This document shows, one piece after another, positions 34,120 to 59,500 of a DNA stretch of 64,000 bases. Position 1 is the first letter of the stretch. Each line of letters opens with the position of its first letter. Source of the DNA: Sphaerolaimus hirsutus (lineage: Eukaryota; Nematoda; Chromadorea; Monhysterida; Sphaerolaimidae); NCBI GenBank assembly GCA_964036195.1, contig OZ038457.1, forward strand, positions 6,847,147-6,911,146, read 5' to 3'. A program made the translations under genes and the position numbers. The notes beneath the pieces are model-generated. The model was not told the origin of the DNA. It was given only the letters and a program-made list of their open reading frames with translations, and ran no database searches.

Positions 34120-34402
34120 TTGCAAAGTTGCGAATACCACCATGGTCACCATTGATAGTTTGGTCAAGAGGGATTTGTAGCCTTGATCGTTGTGCTTTCA
34201 TTAGCATTTATGATTCCCCGACGCATTATTTCCGTTAAGTCACCAATAATGGTTGTTGTATGCAATTAAGCCACAGGAAATGGTCGCTAATGGCAACTCA
34301 CATAAATATTTACTAGTTGACACTTGTCTTGACTTAATTGCATTGCGCGGCCATTATCTGTGACGCGTCTGTGACGCCATTATCTGGCGCCTTTCACTCT
34401 AG

Positions 34403-35225
34403 CAGAGTTGTACAAATACTGGTATTTTTGGAAAACGTAAACGTAAACGTAAATACCTTTTCTAAATCAAAAGTATAAATACTAAAACGTAAGGTATTTT
34501 TAAAGTACCGGGGAAAACGTAAAATAAAACGTAAACGTAAAAATTATATTAAGTGCTTCCGCTATCAGAGAATACAAAAACACAATGTTTTTTAAACAAT
34601 ATGGATGTTCATATGATCTTCATCAACATTTCCTGCTCACCTGTATTTTATATATATATTTAGAATGATGGGATCGGGATATTGAATTGGGATTGGAGTT
34701 GACATTTTGCGTTGTCGTCAACTACTGGGTGCAGGGCCATAAGGTGCCAATTCCGTAAGAGGAAAACTAAAAAATTATGAGTGAGAATTATTAATTGAAT
34801 GTTAAATGGCAAGTAAAAATTGAAAGAAAAGTAAATTTGTAAGTGAAATGACAAGTTAAAAGACAAATGGTCAGTCATGAGAAAACAATAAAAATATTTT
34901 TGACTTTTTTTTGCATTTCAGTTCTCCCTCACAAAAATACTTTTCTTCAACTTTTCACTTGCAAATTGGTGTTTGAGTTCTCCAATTGCGGAATTAGAAC
35001 TCCTCAACATTAGAACATGTTGAACTCATCATAATACACTATATTTGTCAAACAATATGGCTCCGTGTAGCATATTGTTACGTTTTCTCGGGTACCCGTG
35101 TAATTGTGCCAGGAAAACGTAACAAAGCGTAATGGTATTTTTGGAAAGCGTAAGCGTAAACGTAAGTATAAATACCCGAATAACCGGGTATTTCGGGTAA
35201 ACGTAAATACGTTTTCGCAACTCTG
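34403..35225. mobile_element. hAT-type MITE with CACTCTAG duplication
   Basis: CAGAGTTGTACAAATACTGG at the left, TACGTTTTCGCAACTCTG at the right, perfect 8-bp duplications CACTCTAG at 34395-34402 and 35226-35233. The interior is dominated by AAACGTAAACGTAAA repeats. A diverged family G element (34743-35003, GTGCCAATTCCGTAAG end) is nested inside. Confidence 0.9.
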
Positions 35226-35713
35226 CACTCTAGTACGCATAAAACGCAGATGGTCACTTCGACGTGAGCCAAATTCATACTTTTTGAGGAATTTGTCGGG
35301 GCTGCGACGATAGGATCCGACTCAAGACCTTACAATCCGACTTTATAGAACGATTTGTGTATCAAACTTGTATCGTTCTCGCAAAAAAAGTCGGATTGAA
35401 TCAAATGTATCGTGACCCGAATGGAATCCGTCCATTAAAGTTCGAATTAATAAAAAAATACGTCATTGGTAACGAAGGACCGAATCACTGACTCGTTTCA
35501 TGTTCGCCGAGTTTAGCTGTATTTTACCAATTGTATCGTTATGGTTGGCGCTAGCGGCGCTCTTTTCGCGCCATTTGAAATGCTGGCGCCAGGCGCCAAA
35601 AGCGCCATGGCACTTTTCCATCACTACTCATGCGTAAACGTACTTTCTGCCCAACCCTAATCTGTTCTGGAACGAGAATCTATTCTAAGTGTTAAATTAT
35701 TAATAAGTATAAG

Positions 35714-36033
35714 CAGGGTTGGCAGAATCTCAGAAAAAAATAAAATAAAATTGAAAATTGAAGAATAAAATAAAAATAAAATGGAAAATTGAATAAAATA
35801 AAAATAAAATACCATTTTTATACAATTTTACTACAATTTTAGTAAAAATAATTTTACAAAAATCAATTCTGGTCACGATCTGACATAAAAAATAAAAATA
35901 AAAATAAAATGGAAAATGTAAGAATAAAATAAAAATAAAATGAAAAATGTAAGAATAAAATAAAAATAAAATACAATTTTTATACAATTTTACTACAATT
36001 TTAGTAAAAAGAATTTTACTAAAACCAACCCTG
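35714..36033. mobile_element. hAT-type MITE, family C
   Basis: CAGGGTTGGCAGAATCTCAG at the left, CTAAAACCAACCCTG at the right, perfect 8-bp duplications AGTATAAG at 35706-35713 and 36034-36041. The interior is AAATAAAAATAAAATGG repeats. The frames rich in FIFILF are artefacts of these tracts. Confidence 0.92.
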
Positions 36034-36212
36034 AGTATAAGGTTTTGACTGTGTCTTTTTATTACTTCCTTTAATTTCCGTCATTTCATCTCTTACAGCA
36101 GCAACGGATGTTTTTATCAAAGCAGTCACGGGTGTTTCTGTCGTACCACCCGCTGGGTCCGCTGCGCGACCACCCGAAACGTTCCACATTTGTTAAAGCG
36201 CGCAGACACCTG

Positions 36213-36391
36213 GTGCCACTCCCAGACCCTGTAAAAAGCACTGTAAAATGTCAAATGTGATGCAAAGTGTCTAAAGTCATGGAAAATGCCCTGCAAAATG
36301 GCAACCGTACGTTGCCATTTTGCAGGGCATTTTACACGACTTTTGACACTTCGCATGACATTGACATTTTACAGGGTCTGGGAGTGGCACC
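36213..36391. mobile_element. Introner-like MITE, family F
   Basis: GTGCCACTCCCAGACCCTGT at the left and ACAGGGTCTGGGAGTGGCACC at the right, with TG on both sides (36211-36212 and 36392-36393), supporting a 2-bp duplication. The interior is a palindrome with TGCAAAATGGCAACCGTACG at its centre. It lies outside recognised coding sequence. Confidence 0.85.
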
Positions 36392-36710
36392 TGAAACGGC
36401 AAAAACTTTTGCAACAAGCCAATATTTCGATTATGTTTTCAGTTTAAATGAGCATTCGGGTTACACACAAGAGTGGAAATGTCCCGAACATGCAATACAA
36501 AAAAAAATTTAATCTGATAAAAAAAGTCAGTTTAAAAAAATCAAGTGCCAACCCTAAATAGTAGAGAACACTTAAATATAACAAATAATTTATAATAAGA
36601 TATTAATAGAACACAACGCAACAAAGTACACACAAAGAAAACTTGCTAAGAAAATGCTAATGTATGAATTTGAAATGTGTGGGTACACTGAGTGGGAATA
36701 TTGCCTCAAT

Positions 36711-36873
36711 GGCCCCACACACGCTAGTTGAAATCGACACCAAATGTCAACTGGTTCCGTTCCCAATTCAAAGCTTGCGTTTGAACGTCATTCATCGGCT
36801 CATCAGCAAGCTTTGAATCGGGATCGGAACCAGTTGACATATGGTGTCGATGTCAACTAGCGTGTGTGGGCCC
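36711..36873. mobile_element. Palindromic MITE
   Basis: GGCCCCACACACGCTAGTTG at the left and CAACTAGCGTGTGTGGGCCC at the right. Arms of about 68 bp extend through CAACTGGTTCCG to AAGCTTGCG. It ends about 50 bp downstream of the PGGT1B stop codon. It is related in sequence style to 3946-4200. Confidence 0.85.
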
Positions 36874-36925
36874 AATATGCCACGGATAAATACAATAAAA
36901 TTGCAATGAGTAGAATATAAAGTGA

Positions 36926-50181
<13,256 letters not shown>

Positions 50182-50501
50182 CCGTCACCCATTCATAGGA
50201 AACTTAATTATCTTTATCTTCAAAACTATATTTTAGGATACACGAAAGATTAAAGGACTGTGTGTGTAACCCGAAAAACAAAGGCACAAACGGCCATAGA
50301 TAGCTTAGCTGGTTTAGCTTTGAGGTCTGAGAAAATTAATACATCTTTTATGGTGCGTGAACCGCGAGAAGTCCACCAAACCCAACCCAATCTTGCCATG
50401 AAGTCTTGAATGTCAAGGTGGCAAAAAATTTATTATACCGTGAGAAATTTGATTGTCTACTTTAAAAAACGACGAAACTTTGGAAACATCTTGAAAGCGG
50501 G
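50182..50501. promoter_or_regulatory. Shared divergent promoter region, PGGT1B / TRIP13
   Basis: Only 320 bp separate the two start codons, which face away from each other. No transposon terminus was recognised within it, unlike nearly every other intergenic stretch of the window. Specific core elements were not identified. The role as a bidirectional promoter is inferred from geometry. Confidence 0.55.
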
Positions 50502-53500
50502 ATGCAAGTTCTCGTGGAAGCGTGCTGCGCCGGGCTATCATGCGGGTTAGTGAGAGTTGCACAGAGCAATAGATTATCTTGACGTCCTGCGAATTGGTTT
50601 ATGTTTCGGATTCAGTTTCTCCTCCCTTGGAATTTTGCCAAAGCAACAAAAAATCACATTTCGGCGCAGATCGGTGGAATTCGAGACGCAAATCCGTTCT
50701 CTCATCGCTTCACGCAAATATTGGCCGCACGGCCGGCGGGTCGACATCAAAACAAATGACATACTTCACGTTACATTGAGCAAACGGGGTACTCGTGATG
50801 ATGCGGTATGTTTTGTCTCATTTTGGTTCGACATTGATAGCTGATTTTGGAGAATTACACTGAAATCTGCTGGACAATTTTTACAGCCGATCGAGGTTAC
50901 TGGCGACACTGAACTGGATATTCGGCCGTATCGCTTGCTGCACTCTGAGCCGGAATCCTTATTCGTTTCAGGTTATTTTTCAAATCTTTTTTTTTGGCCA
51001 ACTATCTTAAGTTGACTATGGTTGGTAAAAGTTACTTAAAAACGTTGTTGTTCATTGTGCTTTTTACGCGGAGTTCTGATCATATTTATTTGTTCAATTT
51101 CTGCAGGCGACGACAGTAACTGCGACAATGACGCGACCGTTGCGAGTGTTCATTGGCGATTGCCCAATTCACAACTGGAAAACCTTTGGGACACCCTGGT
51201 TTTTGAGGAGGATATAAAATGCAAGGTAACGATTACTTCACGTCCTGTGGCCATGTTTTTTTTCAAATTTTGTTTCTAAGAAGTAAAAAAAAATCACTCT
51301 GTATTCGTAGGGTTGGAAAAAAACGTTTTTTTTAACTCGATGTTTTTTTATTTAAAAAAACACGTTTTTTAAAATAAAAAAAAACGTTGTTTTTTTAAAG
51401 TTCCCAGATATGACCTTGTGTCAACATATATAGGTATATCAGAGAGTGGCAATACTCTGTGATGTTATATATGACCATATAATGGCTGTGGAGCCATGGG
51501 ATAGCATTATAAGTGGTGATTTGTGTCAAAAATATCCATTTTTCGTCGACATATCGTTCGTATATTGCCTTATAGTCGAATGTTCGTGACTTCAGGTAAA
51601 GTTTGGCACGGAATAGTGATGAAACAAGGTTATAAAAGGAGGTTGTTACTTTGGGAGTGAAGTTACACACTGTGGAGGTACATGGAAGCACATTACCTCA
51701 ATATTATATAGTACAGCAACATATGATGGCCTATTAACCCATGGTAGCACATAGAAATGGATACTTTGGTACTAAAAATGCCACAAAACCAATGAAAACA
51801 ACCACCAATGTCAATTTGTGTGTGAAATTGCGCGCTTGCGCGCAAAAATTTTGCAAAATACCTAGTGCTTAGTACTAAAAATTTCGGCCGATGTTTTTTA
51901 AAAAAAAAAAACGTTTAAAAAACATCGGCCAACCCTATGTATGCGTGCAATGCGGATGATTTCTAATGTACATGCAAATTTGTTAAGAGTCATGTAAAAT
52001 GTAAAATTCTATCTTACAGATCAGTTTACACTTTTTTATTTAACGCAACGAAGTTCTATGTCATTTTCGTGTTCAAACGAATGAGCTCAATTTGGTTGCA
52101 GATATTGGATTATGCGGAGGCGATGTTGTTGTTGTCGCAGAGCAACGTCGACCCGGCCATCGTGCCCGTGAACCGCCTTATTCTGCTTCATGGTACAGTT
52201 CCTGGTACTAAATTTCCACCCGTGTACAGTCTCTTAATTGGAAAATGACGTTGTTTTAAACATGTTCTTTTTTGAATTTTAATTCAAATTTCAACTGTTA
52301 CGGACATTTCCGACTAGGGTGTTAAATTTCCGTTTTCGTTTTTCGCTTTTCCGCAGGAAAATTTTTTACCTATCCGTTTTCCGGCAGCTGAAAAAAATTT
52401 ACCTTTCCGTTTTGCGGCAGCCGAAAATTTTTTCCGTTTCCGTTTTTCCGGCCCATTTTCCGTTTTCCGACTGAAAATTTTTTACCTTTCTGTTTCCATT
52501 TTTCCAGGCCATTTTTCCATTTTCTGGCTCGATTTTCAGTTTTCTGGCATTTTTCCATTATTTTTCCAATCTGTATTTATCTTTTTTCACTATGGTGTTT
52601 TTAACTACCAGGTTCTTGTGTCGTTCATAATTATCTGGTTTTTTTATCTATATCCAAATCTGTAAAAAACACAAAGTTATTTTGGACACATACTTTGCAG
52701 TCTGCTGAGTCTACTTTTTACTGTTCAGATACATCATACATCAAAGTGAAAATTTCACTTTCCGTTTTTCCGGCATTTCATTTTCCCGTTTTCCGTTTTC
52801 CGGCCGATAATTCTTTTTTACCTTTCCGTTTTCCGCTGAGTGAAATTTTTTTACCTTTCCGTTTTTCGGCCGATAATTTTTTACCTTTCCGTTTTCCGTA
52901 AAGTAAAAAATTTTACCTTTCCGTTTTCCGTAAAATAATTGTTTGACACCCTATTGCCGACGCAGCATGTTAGTCCCTTATAGTACTAGTAAACGTTGGT
53001 GACAACGCCAATTCCGCGATGGCGTGGCGCCTACAAATGGCGGCAGCGCCATAACTCCATCCCTCTATGACATGGGACAAATTTGAGCGGTTGACGCTCC
53101 CCCCCCCCGTTCACCGGGCTCCCTAAACAATCCGCCCCCCCCCCTGCCCGAAAATCCTGGGTATATCTCCCTGAACCTAACCACACAAATGCCATGTTTA
53201 GGAGTTCCGGGCACTGGCAAAACAACTTTGTGCAAGGCTGTAGCGCAGCGACTGGCCATTCGCTTGCAGCATACTTTTTGCCGCGCCGTGTTTGTGGTCG
53301 TCAACAGTCACAGTTTGTTCTCAAAGTGGTTTTCGGAGGTTGGTTTCAACTAGGGTTGGCCGATGTTTTTTTTAAACGTTTTTTTTTTATAAAAAAAACG
53401 TTTTTTTTTTTTAAAAAACATGACGTCCGAAATGTTTTTTTTTTTTTAAAAACATCGGCCGAAATTTTTAGTACTAAGCACTGGGTATTTTGCAAAACTT

Positions 53501-56500
53501 TTTGCACGCAAGCGCGCAATTTCACACACAAATTGACATTGGTGGTTGTTTTCATTGGTTTTGTTGCATTTTTAGTATCAAAACATCCATTTCTATGTGC
53601 TACCATGGGTGAATAAGCCGACATATGTTGCTGTAATATATAATATTAAGGTAATGTGCTTCCATGTACCTCCACAGTGTGTAACTTCACTGCCAAAGTA
53701 ACAACCTCCTTTTATAACCTTGTTTGATCACCATTTCGTGCCAAACTTTACCTGAAGTCTCGAACATTCAACTATAAGGCGATATACGAACGATATGTCG
53801 ACGAAAAATGGATATTTTTGACACAAATCACCACTTATAATGCTATCCCATGGCTCCACAGCCATTATATGGTCATATTTAACATCACAGAGTATTGCCA
53901 GTGTCTGATATACCTATATGGCGCTACGCACACTGAAGCCGAAATATTCGGCATACGCACGTTTTTGACAAATGCCGAATTAAATGCTGAATAGAAAAAA
54001 ACTTGCTGAACTCAAATCGTCCGTACTCTTGAAAATTAGGTGGTTTGTCAATTCAGCATGTATTTCAGCATTCAAAAGATGTGTACACTTTTTCATGCGG
54101 AAACATTCAGCAATAGGATAAAATCTCAAATGCTGAAATGCAAAGATAAACGAGGATTGGTTTTTGAGATCTCGGGATCGTATCGGGATTGACCTTTTGG
54201 TATCGGGATCGGGATTGGTTTTTGAGATTTCGGGATCGGGATTGACCTTTCGGGATCGGGATTGGCATTTTTCGGGATCGGTAATGGCATTTTTGAAAAC
54301 ATTCTAATATACACGTTTTTTGCCAATGTTTTCACAAAACAGGCTCAAAAACACGTCTGGATGCCAGAAAAGAGGCATAAAGTGGACATTGGTTAAAATT
54401 TATTAATGCAAAAAGGGCATTTAATGAGGTTGACCAAATTTTCTGGGATCGGGATCGGGATTGTATAAATTTTTTTGGGATCGGGATTGTGATTTTGAAA
54501 GTTTCTGGATCGGGATCGGGATTGGCTTTTGAGATTTCGGGATCGGGATCAGGATTGAGGTTTCAGGATCGGGATCGGGACCACCAAATCCCGAAATGTT
54601 TTAGGATCGGGATCGGGATTCCGTTTCGACCCTAGTGCCAACCCTATCCAATATACATAATCACTATTGTCTATTGACCGAAGTTGATGCTGTACAGAGA
54701 ATGTAACTAATTATATCTTGTCATAAAGTTGACATCAAAAATTGTCATCAATTATATCTTGTCACACACACTAGTCAGGGGTAGGAAAGGGGGGGTTCCC
54801 CCCCCCAAATCGCCCAGCTATCTATCTATTCCAGAGGCCGCTCAGCTATCTATCTATCCCGGAGGCAAAATTTTGGGCTACTATCCCCTAAACCCCTCCC
54901 CCCAATCGGCCAGCTATCTACCTATCTGGAGCGATTTTTGGGAAACTATACCCTAATTTTCGCTCAAAATCGCTATTTTCATACCTATATATAGATTTTC
55001 ACCTCCAAAATCACTAGTTCATGCATCTAACTGCCTATTTTGAGCTATTTTTAGTACTATATGTCCTTATATACCCATTTTTAGCCATTTTTCACCTACT
55101 TTCAGCAATTTTTCTCCTTTTCCTCCCTTCTATGCCTATATATTGAGCCCCCGCGAACCCCCCCCAGAAAAATTTTCAGCTATCTATCCCTCCGGAGGAG
55201 TGATTTGCTATCTATCCAACACCCAGGAGGGCCGAAAACTAGAATACCCCTGACACTAGTTGACATCAAAAATTGTGTCAACTAAATTTTGGATAATTAT
55301 TGGTTTTACTTGGCAGCAGGGTTGGCAAAATCTCAGAAAAAAAAATCAAATACAATTTTTATACAATTTTACTACAATTTTAGAAAAAAGAATTTCACAA
55401 AAACTAATACTACAATTTTAGAAAAAAGAATTTCACAAAAACTAATCCTGGTCACAAAGAATAAAAAATAAAAATAAAATAATAATAAAATAAAAATAAA
55501 ATGGAAAATTGAAGAATAAAAAAATAAAAATAAAATGGAAAATTGAAGAAAAAATAAAAATAAAATATAATTTATTTACAATTTTACTGCAGTTTCAGTA
55601 AAAATAATTTTACTAAAACCAACCCTGCTTGGCAGATGCTACAGTGTATGCACAACTTCATGTGTGCAGTGGCAAAAAGGATGACAATTGGGGTTAAGGG
55701 TGACTTCTAGTGAAAATTATGGTCATCGTTTTCAAAAATACTTACTTTTACATTTTCCCATGGAAATAAAAGTAAAAAATTCTACTATACGTTTTCTGCA
55801 CTCAGGAGCGACTAAAAATGAATATTTTACATTAACTTTGAAAACATTGATTACTTTCAACAATCTGGTTTGCAGGCATGCTTAGGGTGACAAATTTCCG
55901 TTTCCGTTTTCTGCAGGCAAATTTTTTCCATTTTCCATTCCGTTTTCCGGTAATTGAATTAATTTTTCCGTTTTCCGTTCCGTTTTCCGACTACAAAATT
56001 TTTTTCCATTTCCGTTCCTGTTTTTCTGGCTAATTATCCCTTTTCTGGCTAAATTTTCAGTTTTTCTGCCTTTTTCCGGCTGAATTTTCAGTTTTTCCGG
56101 CTGAATTTTCAGTTTTTCCGCCTTTTTCCCGTTTTCAGGCTCAATTTTCAGTTTTTCAGCCTCATATTCCCCTTTTCTGGCTCAATTGTCTGTTTTCTGT
56201 TTCAGCCAAACTGGTAAACATGCATGCAGGTTTTCAATTATGTGACTTTTTCCATTTTCCATCAAAATTTCAGCAATTTTTAGCATTTCCAGGAAATTTC
56301 CACAATTTTTTTGTTTTCTGGCAAAATTTCATTTTTCCATTTCCAGTTTTCCGGCCTTGTTTTCCTTGTTGCTGAAATTTTATTTCCGTTTTCTGGCAAG
56401 TGCAAAAAAATTTCCGTTTCCATTTTCCATAACAAAATTTTTTTGACACCCTAGGCACGCGCTGTTCCAATGTTTATCATTACTATTCGCTCATGTATAG

Positions 56501-59500
56501 GGTTCAAACGGGATCCCGATCCCGGATCCCGTGAAATTCCGGGATTTACCAGTCCCGATCCCGATCCTGAAACCCCAATCCTGATCCCGATCCCGAAATC
56601 TCAAAAATACCAATCCCGATCCCGAAAGTTTTCAAATCCCGATCCCGATCCCGAGAAACTCCCAAGTCCGGGATCCCGATCCCGGAAAAATTAGTGGAAA
56701 TTATAAAAAGTGAAATAATGACGTTTTTGCATGCAAAAAAGTGGATGCAAACCCCCAGCGTCAATTTTATGCCACTTTTCTGGCATCCAACAGTGTTTTG
56801 AGACCTTTATGAACAACTGTGAATGCCAGAAAAATGGCCAAAATTTCTATCCCTAGAACCCAATCCCGATCCCGGAAAAATGCCTATCCCAATACCGATC
56901 CCGTGACCCCAATCCCGGCCAATCCCGATCCCGAAATCTCAAATTACCAATCCCGATCCTGATCCCGAAATCTCAAAAAGTGAATCCCGATCCCGATCCT
57001 GATCCCGAAAAGTCAATCCCGTTTGAACCCTACTCATGTACACACATTGCCCAAATTCCCAAAATGGTTCGTACGTTTTTTCTGTTTACACACTGTTGAA
57101 CTGTGCTGAACTACAATATCTCAAGAATGAGCAGTTTTTAAAAAAAATTATGGTCTTCATTTTTGAAGATCATGTTCATACATGTTCATAAAAAATGTTT
57201 CATGAAGATGTATGAAAAACTAGATGAGATCTGGATCATTTCACAGCAGTAGATTTTCTGCCAATTGCTGAACTGGTTTGCTGAAATGAAAGTGTCTGGA
57301 TACAATTTTTTCACAAGATGCTGAAATGTTAAATTCAGCATATGACCAAAAATGCTGGAAAATCATCTAAATCCGTCCGAATTTGTCCGAATTCGTACGG
57401 TTGCTGAATGTCTGGACCCAAAAATGCTGGTCTAAAACCGTCCGAACAGCATTTTTTTAGTTCGGATTCGGCAGATGAAAACGTGCGTATGCCGAATATT
57501 TCGGCTTCAGTGTGCGTAGCGCCAATATGTTGACACTAGGTCATATCTGGGAGCTTTTTAAAAAAAACGTTGTTTTTTTTAAAAAACGTTGTTTTTTTTA
57601 AAAAACGTTGTTTTTTTAAAAAAACATCGAGTTAAAAAAAACGTTTTTTTCCAACCCTAGTTTCAACAGTTTCGCTTTTGAAAATTAATTAGATTTTTTT
57701 ATTTTTTTGCAAAATTGTGTCACACCGCAGAGTGGAAAACTGATCCAGCGGATGTTCGACCAAGTGAATCAACTGTTGTTGGATGTTAAGATGCTCGTGG
57801 TCGTGCTTGTCGATGAAGTTTGTTTGACGTTCAGCTACTTCCAGATTTGGTAACATGTCGAGAACATTTGGTTCCAGCTAACGCATGCTCAAACACAAAA
57901 AAGGAATTACCGTATTCCCTCGAATTACCCCCGGGGGTATTTTTCCGAGTGCAAATTGTGAGGGGGTGATGTAATATCATCTTCACCAACATTATATCAC
58001 ATGAATAACTCGCTATTGCACTTTGAGGTGGAGAGCATCGGCATGTGCCGCGAGAGTGCGCTCGCACGTAACGAACCCTCGGACTCTGTGAGGGCTGTCA
58101 ACGCCCTGCTCACGCAGCTCGACGCCATTGCCAGGTGAATATAGCAAAAAGATTTTGTAAACTCGACGGACATTATGGAAGTCAATGCTCTACGGGATTT
58201 TCGTACAACTGCGTATATTCGTAGTTGGCACTCGTCCAAGTTACCGTTTGAGAGAATGTTACCCAGTATGAAAGATGCAGGATTTCCGTCTGCGTCATCA
58301 AAAATGGCTGCGGAATGCGATTAAGCGAACACAATTGGTCGCTAATGGCGGCGCACACACGAGTTGACACACATGTTGATTTAATTGGATACCGCGGTCA
58401 TTTTCGTTGACGAGAGCGGAAATCTAGCGTCTTTTACCTCATTCGTATTCAACGCAAAGGTAACTTGGACGCACTGGGAAGTTCATACTAGGGTTCAAAC
58501 GGGACCACTTTTTCGGACCGGGACCGGGACCAGAAATTTTTCTTATCGGGACCGGGACCGGGACTAGGTGGTCGGGACCGGGACCGGGACTGGCATTTTT
58601 CAATTGTCGGGACCGGGACCGGGACTGGGGCATCCGGACCGGGACCAGGATTTGCCGAACCAGGTACCAAGACCACAGCCCCCTTTTGAGCCCTATCGGG
58701 ACCGATAACCATTTGAATGCATATTTTCAGAAGTTTCATACGATTTTCACACTTCATTCAATCAAAATTGTCATCAAAAATAAAATAAAAGTCACAAAAT
58801 TCAATTGAGTCACAAAAAAGGACATTACGCACGAAAATTATGACAGTGAGTATTGATACATAAGCTGGCGCAGTGCTTTCTGAAGGAAAATAAATATTTC
58901 AGCCTTCTCTGATGTCGAACATGAATGAGAATGCTTGGAATGGCGGGGGCCTCGCCGTAATGAAAACCCGGCCGTAATGAAAGCCTGGCCGTAATGTATG
59001 CCTACCCGGCTGTAATGAAAGCCTGGCCGTAATGTAGGGGATGCTACATTCCGGCCAGGCTTTCATTACATCCGGGTGGGCATACATTACGGCCAGGCTT
59101 TCATTACGGCCAGGTTTTCATTACGGCCGCTACACCCTCGCTTGGAACTCACCAAAAAAAACGTCAAAAAATCGTCGACGGAATGAGAATGCGCCGACTG
59201 GCGCAAATTTTTTTGAATTTTACAAATATTTAATAGGCAAAATTTGGTTCCAGTCCAGTTAATTTTTCTTATCAGGACCACTGAAAAATTCCGGGACCGG
59301 GACCGGGACTGGGTGGTCGGGATCGGGACCGGGACCGGGACTGGCCTTTTTCAATTGTCGGGACCGGGACCGGGACTGGGGTGTCGGGACCGGGACCGGG
59401 ACCGCCCCAGTCCCGACTTTTTGCCGAACCATGTACCGGGACCGCGGTCCCGTTTGAACCCTAGTTCATACGTTCTTTTTTGAAGGAATTCGTCGAGACT

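Larger units (their letters stand above)
32950..34185 (-). pseudogene. Coding-like segment split by a hAT insertion
   Basis: Minus-strand sequence from about 34185 to 34120 and from 33191 to 32950 reads as one frame once the 33192-34119 element and one copy of its 8-bp duplication TTGCAAAG are removed. Residues include SLLTKLSMVTMVVFATLQLA and then HCPIKHPLFTYIQRQAQN, and near the end VLCVRTYSDPLEDDSTEYLQ. The frame then meets the family F element, which offers GT/AG borders leading to an early stop. No family was recognised. It may be a broken gene, a transposon-captured fragment, or an exon with transposon introns. Confidence 0.35.
32365..35626. mobile_element. Large composite element with GCGCC-rich TIRs
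   Basis: TAGTGATGGAAAAGCGCC at 32365 and GGCACTTTTCCATCACTA at 35609-35626 form an inverted pair, each followed inward by GGCGCCAGGCGCCAA-type repeats. The same GCGCC block with TTAGTGATGTGAAAAGCGCC appears at 61592-61710. Flanking octamers CTTGTGAC and CTCATGCG match poorly, so the boundary pairing is probable rather than proven. Inside lie family F, two CAGAGTTGTT elements, a 426-bp palindrome, a family G-like element and a candidate coding segment. Confidence 0.5.
53920..57523. mobile_element. Second-level nested element with GGCGCTACGC TIRs
   Basis: GGCGCTACGCACACTGAAGC followed by CGAAATATTCGGCATACGC at the left is mirrored exactly at the right, ending GTGTGCGTAGCGCC. Inner flanks contain TGCTGAA-type motifs on both sides. 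It was inserted into the family J element; the flanks CCTATAT and AATATGTTGAC match the uninterrupted copy at 51308. It is itself split by the elements at 54170, 54776, 55317, 55883 and 56498. Confidence 0.85.
53351..57659. mobile_element. hAT-type family J element with nested insertions
   Basis: TAGGGTTGGCCGATG at the left, TTTTTTCCAACCCTA at the right, perfect duplications GTTTCAAC at 53343-53350 and 57660-57667. Both ends carry AAAACGTTTTTT runs and match 51308-51937. The middle is interrupted by a second element (53920-57523), and that one by at least four more. It fills nearly all of TRIP13 intron 6. Confidence 0.9.

Noticed and set aside
35730..35987. Hydrophobic frame [18 protein letters not shown] resembling membrane segments
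   Set aside because: Composition artefact of AAATAAAAATAAAATGG repeats in a family C MITE.
58385..58567. Frame with [13 protein letters not shown] resembling a Walker B
   Set aside because: The real TRIP13 Walker B is encoded at 57790-57817 and continues in phase at 58028; this segment lies in the next intron and has no in-phase splice sites.
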